The notes under the pieces are model-generated. The model saw nothing but the letters and a program-made list of their open reading frames with translations, searched no databases and had not been told where the DNA came from. Position numbers and translations under genes: made by a program. A stretch of DNA of 23,958 bases, from IMG/VR virus record IMGVR_UViG_3300011114_001050, positions 1 to 23,958 of that record. The stretch is one strand, 5' to 3'. Shown here piece by piece: positions 21,017-23,958 of the stretch. Numbering within the stretch: the first letter of the stretch is position 1; each line of letters starts with the position of its first letter. This DNA comes from a virus.

Positions 21017-22627
21017 TCACAGCTTTTCCCACTCTTCCATCTCATTTACCATTTCCATATAAATCTCCATAGATCGTGTCGGAATAGCAGAACCGGCGTT
21101 TCCTAAAAAGCCAGGAGGTACCAATTCATCTTCCATTCCCTTTACTTTCTCGGCAAACAGCATATCCTTCAATTCACCATCTTTTAATTCGGCAAATGGT
21201 GTAGTCAAAAACCATGCCAGAAGAACCAGATTCATGGCCAAATCGTCGTGAGAACCATCGGCCCCTTCATAGGAGTCTCCCTTGGCTTCGAAAGTAGAGA
21301 GCTCTACGATCGTATCGGAGTCATTGATTACGAGCTTTCGGCTTTCAATCAAGTCCTTCAGAAAAGAACATCCGATTTTCTTGACGCGCTTAGTCATTGT
21401 CACACCGATGCCACCACGAACGTTTGATTCTACAAACGTATTTTCATACTCCATGTCGTAATACACACCATTACAAACAACCTGTCCGACGTCATTGTTT
21501 TCAATGATGACAAGTGCCGAATTGAATCTCTTGGCCAATCCAACAATCAAATCGGGAAATATGAGAGGTGACATCATGTTATCACGGAAAGTTGCCACCT
21601 GTTCAAATGGACGAGCCGTGACATCGAAAACCGAAACAGTGGAATAATCCTGTCCTCGTCCTTTCGAAACATCAACCAGTAAGAAATACTTATGTCCTTC
21701 AATTGGTTTCTTGTAGATCTTGATTCCACGAATAATTTCTTCGGGGCCAATGGCTTTGAGCGCCAGGAGAAATTCAGGGGCAATCAATGTATCTGTAGAT
21801 CCAATTGCGCAGTTGCCAAATTCTTGGTCGAATTGCATCTGAGATGTATTGGCAATTGTCTGGGCTTTCCACTTCTCATCTCTTCCAGGAACATCCCACC
21901 AGTCAACACGAAATGGTTTATATTCATTGATGCCTTGAACTGCGCCTTGCCATAGACGATAATATAGATTCACTACGCCATTGAACGTCGACGTCATGAT
22001 TACCTGAGACTGCTTTCCCGATGAAATAACCGGATAGGTGGATGTGTAGAATCTTTCCGCATCATTGACAAAGGCGAATTCATCTAGATAAAGTAGAGAG
22101 ATAGATAGACCTCGAATAGAATTGCCAGAGGTGGCTGCCGCAATGATCCTAGAATTATTTGAAAAGGATATTGAACCTTTGTTCAGAGCTTTGCAACCAG
22201 GCTGCAGAAAGAATGGAAGATTCTCCAGAGCCAGAGTTATGCGAGATAGCATTTCCCGAGCCGTCGATCCCTTGTTGGCCAGGATAGCAATTGTCTTATC
22301 AGATTGAAAGATAGCATACCAAAGAATAAATATCGATGCACTTACAGATTTCCCCGACTGCCGGCAGGCTAGGACGATGTTAAAGCGATTCTCTCGAAAC
22401 TGCTTGAACATCTGTTCTTGATATGGATAGAGATTGAATGGTACCAGGCCTCTATCCAGATTGATGACCTTGCAATACTTTCGAGCAAAGTATGCCGGAT
22501 CATCCATGCACTTCTTATATTCTTCAACCTGCTTCTTGGTAAAATTCTGCAGAATGCCATCACGCTTGACGGAATTATTCCCTAGGTATGAGATACCTAA
22601 TTTGCCCTGATCGATTATTCGCTGCAT
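21017..22627 (-). CDS. 17: Terminase large subunit gp17
   Basis: A 536-residue packaging motor and headful nuclease (T4 gp17 is 610). Walker A ACRQSGKS is at residues 87-94, Walker B LLYLDE at 178-183, and a TSTFNG coupling motif at 212-217. The RNase H-like nuclease has Asp319 in LLVDVSKGRGQDYS, Glu376 in VIIENNDVG, and Asp461/462 in GSHDDLAM. It overlaps gp16 by 13 nt in another frame, so it is translationally coupled. It cuts concatemeric DNA and pumps it through gp20. Confidence 0.97.
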   Translation of the reverse strand: MQRIIDQGKLGISYLGNNSVKRDGILQNFTKKQVEEYKKCMDDPAYFARKYCKVINLDRGLVPFNLYPYQEQMFKQFRENRFNIVLACRQSGKSVSASIFILWYAIFQSDKTIAILANKGSTAREMLSRITLALENLPFFLQPGCKALNKGSISFSNNSRIIAAATSGNSIRGLSISLLYLDEFAFVNDAERFYTSTYPVISSGKQSQVIMTSTFNGVVNLYYRLWQGAVQGINEYKPFRVDWWDVPGRDEKWKAQTIANTSQMQFDQEFGNCAIGSTDTLIAPEFLLALKAIGPEEIIRGIKIYKKPIEGHKYFLLVDVSKGRGQDYSTVSVFDVTARPFEQVATFRDNMMSPLIFPDLIVGLAKRFNSALVIIENNDVGQVVCNGVYYDMEYENTFVESNVRGGIGVTMTKRVKKIGCSFLKDLIESRKLVINDSDTIVELSTFEAKGDSYEGADGSHDDLAMNLVLLAWFLTTPFAELKDGELKDMLFAEKVKGMEDELVPPGFLGNAGSAIPTRSMEIYMEMVNEMEEWEKL

Positions 22628-23088
22628 GGCACATCGATTATTTCGGAAGATGAAGAAGACAGTCTCTTCTGCAAATCGGCCGATGTTCCTATAAACACGG
22701 CGACATTCGTTGGATTTGGAGAATGATCGGTATTATTTTTCTGAGGCGCCAGAATGTCTTTCCTCTTGCGTTGCAAATCCATCAACTTATCTGTCATGTC
22801 AGAAGTAGTCTGGAGCATTCCAGCTAGGACTTCGTATGTTCGAGGATGTTCGGCCTCTTCGGCTACCGTCATCAATCCTTCCAGAGAGTGTTCAGCTTTG
22901 TCAATTAGGCTCTTGAGTTTTGCCCTGGAAAATTTATAGTCTTCTTCCGAATCGGATATCAGATCTTCCTTTTCAGGTTGCTTAAATAGGAGTTTCGGAG
23001 GAGGAGGAGGTGCAATTCGAATAGCAACCGGTAGATTTGATTCTAGGGCTTCGAGTAATTTACCAGACTTCGATTCAATCTTCTTCAT
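22615..23088 (-). CDS. 16: Terminase small subunit gp16
   Basis: A 157-residue protein (T4 gp16 is 164) just upstream of gp17. The central helices SRAKLKSLIDKAEHSLEGLM and the conserved HPRTYEVLAGMLQTTSDMTD, KLMDLQRKRKDI identify the T4-type small terminase. A proline run (APPPPPK) near the N-terminus and an acidic patch (SDSEED) precede them. It forms a ring that recognises DNA and regulates gp17. It lies 30 nt after the membrane-protein gene, across a gap containing a 14-bp palindrome. Confidence 0.88.
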   Translation of the reverse strand: MKKIESKSGKLLEALESNLPVAIRIAPPPPPKLLFKQPEKEDLISDSEEDYKFSRAKLKSLIDKAEHSLEGLMTVAEEAEHPRTYEVLAGMLQTTSDMTDKLMDLQRKRKDILAPQKNNTDHSPNPTNVAVFIGTSADLQKRLSSSSSEIIDVPCSE

Positions 23089-23098
23089 AGTATAATCA

Positions 23099-23112
23099 CA
23101 TTCTATAGAATG
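23099..23112. repeat. 14-bp palindrome upstream of gp16
   Basis: CATTCTATAGAATG is a perfect palindrome 10 bp before the gp16 start. It could be an operator or simply chance AT-rich sequence; no U-run follows. Confidence 0.4.
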
Positions 23113-23118
23113 CGCTTA

Positions 23119-23304
23119 TTAGCGTCTGTGCTTATTTTTCCGCAATAGGCGATATAGTGTAATGCAACCGATAATGACGCCAAGGGTCAGGGAAAATAGA
23201 CGTAGACCGGTTTCGATCTGTGGCATGAATGATATAGAAATGCCGCCAACAGAAGCTCCAAAGCCGACGGCGCCGTTTATCAATGTGTTGGTGTGGTCGT
23301 GCAT
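23119..23304 (-). CDS. Small two-helix membrane protein, possible holin
   Basis: A 61-residue protein with two hydrophobic segments, about residues 9-29 (INGAVGFGASVGGISISFM) and 35-54 (LFSLTLGVIIGCITLYRLL), and a strongly basic tail RKNKHRR. Size, topology and charged C-terminus fit small class II holins. Its start overlaps the stop of the secreted-protein gene by one base (TAATG). No endolysin is visible in the window, so the lysis role is inferred from shape alone. Confidence 0.55.
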   Translation of the reverse strand: MHDHTNTLINGAVGFGASVGGISISFMPQIETGLRLFSLTLGVIIGCITLYRLLRKNKHRR

Positions 23305-23576
23305 TAGTCCTCAACAAGTTTCACGCGGACATTTTCCATGACGCCGATAATCACATCATTGGTGCCGTCGCGGGTGAGCATAACGCGAATCAAAGTAGTG
23401 TTGGGCTTCTTGGAGTCAATAATTTCCCAAAGCGCATTCAGTTGGTCGGTGCGAGCAGCGTTGAGTTTGGTGTTGCGAAAAAATTCCCGGTGCATGGGTT
23501 GCCCAAATTCTTGCGCAAAGGTGTAACCCGCGACGAGCGCGGCAAGGAGGGTAATGGGGAGGATGATTTTTTTCAT
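23304..23576 (-). CDS. Small secreted/periplasmic hypothetical protein
   Basis: The start at 23576 gives a 90-residue protein beginning MKKIILPITLLAALVAGYTF, a clear signal peptide with a probable cut after TFA. I preferred it to an in-frame start at 23666, which would overlap the upstream gene and bury the signal sequence. There is no lipobox Cys, so it is not an obvious o-spanin lipoprotein. The mature part (~69 residues, NAARTDQLNALWEIIDSKKP) shows no family I recognise. It begins 4 nt after the upstream stop. The location beside a possible holin could suggest an envelope role, but this is weak. Confidence 0.65.
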   Translation of the reverse strand: MKKIILPITLLAALVAGYTFAQEFGQPMHREFFRNTKLNAARTDQLNALWEIIDSKKPNTTLIRVMLTRDGTNDVIIGVMENVRVKLVED

Positions 23577-23580
23577 AGGT

Positions 23581-23958
23581 TTATTGGTATTGAGTAACGA
23601 CAACGCGAAAGGTTGCGCTGGCCGGGTCTTGAGTGGCTGCGGTGGGAACGAATCGACCGTAAGCAACGCCGTTGCTGGCGAAGCCGGTGTAAAATCCGAT
23701 AATGCCAGTCATGGCAGCTTGTGGCGGCGAGACGATAACTTGATCGCCATCTTTCACGCCAGTGATGTTTGCGCCGAGGTCGGCAACAGAACCGCTCGAC
23801 GTGCTGGGGAAATCCCAAACGACGTTGGTGCTCATAATGTTTGTCACAATCGCGCTAAACGAGTTTGACGAAACTTGAAATCGAGGAACCGTAAATTTGT
23901 TTGTGGACGTTGAAAAATTTCGTCCTCCGGTCATTAACACCATATCTGAACCAGTTAA
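23581..23958 (-). CDS. Partial tail/fibre-type structural protein (C-terminal part)
   Basis: The frame is open through the right edge; in-frame codons before the first ATG (23943) read LTGSD, so the true start may lie outside the window. The C-terminal ~70 residues, SVADLGANITGVKDGDQVIV, SPPQAAMTG, FYTGFASNGVAYGRFVP, then DPASATFRVVVTQYQ, match a small beta domain found at the C-termini of many phage tail and fibre proteins, with the typical 'GDxVxVxPP' and 'DPASATFRV' segments. I infer a virion-surface protein; full length and role are unknown. Confidence 0.55.
   Translation of the reverse strand, partial: LTGSDMVLMTGGRNFSTSTNKFTVPRFQVSSNSFSAIVTNIMSTNVVWDFPSTSSGSVADLGANITGVKDGDQVIVSPPQAAMTGIIGFYTGFASNGVAYGRFVPTAATQDPASATFRVVVTQYQ

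Noticed and set aside
1-23958. CRISPR array, insertion sequence, integrase or defence island
   Set aside because: No regularly spaced repeats, transposase, integrase or known defence genes were seen; the window is phage core and accessory genes.

Overview
This window is a piece of a T4-like contractile-tailed phage genome (Straboviridae/Kyanoviridae-type myovirus). Every convincing gene lies on the minus strand, so transcription runs from high to low coordinates. The core gene order is the T4-superfamily one: small terminase (gp16), large terminase (gp17), tail sheath (gp18), tail tube (gp19), portal (gp20), prohead core (gp67-like), prohead protease (gp21), scaffold (gp22), major capsid protein (gp23), tail terminator/completion protein (gp3), UvsY, UvsW, late sigma factor (gp55), and the SbcCD-like pair gp47/gp46. 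I recognised these from the protein sequences by family memory; no database search was run. The host cannot be named. Start codons are preceded by AT-rich sequence and almost never by a Shine-Dalgarno motif, which points away from an enterobacterial host. The gene set and the NATAAATA late-promoter motif most resemble the environmental (marine or freshwater) branch of T4-like phages.

Right end (about 22.6-23.96 kb): an open-ended tail or fibre-type protein, a small secreted protein, and a two-helix membrane protein that could be a holin. The packaging genes gp16 and gp17 follow. Middle (12.1-21 kb): the virion morphogenesis block, with a Ser/Thr-rich insertion in the sheath, a surface-type insertion in the capsid protein, and a very acidic scaffold N-terminus. 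Strong intrinsic terminators sit only after the two highest-copy structural genes, gp23 and gp19. Then (8.1-12.0 kb) come gp3, UvsY, an unusual two-domain protein (isochorismatase-like hydrolase fused to a DUF6624-like domain) and UvsW. Next (4.5-8.5 kb) are an Sm-like small protein, an interrupted mini-gene, gp55, gp47 and gp46.

Left end (1-4.5 kb): a 353-bp gap full of dyads, then a large HExxH metallopeptidase-like/von Willebrand A protein and a MoxR/CobS-type AAA+ ATPase that probably act together, a small HTH protein whose promoter appears to contain its own operator, and the first codons of a protein that runs off the left edge.

Regulation visible in the sequence: NATAAATA motifs (T4-type late promoters, matching the gp55 gene) precede gp18, gp19, gp20, gp67, gp23, gp3, UvsY, the fusion gene and the Sm-like gene. 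A different motif pair, T(T/G)TACA-16 bp-TATAAT-like, precedes the AAA+ gene, the HExxH/VWA gene and gp55 and looks like an early or middle host-sigma promoter.
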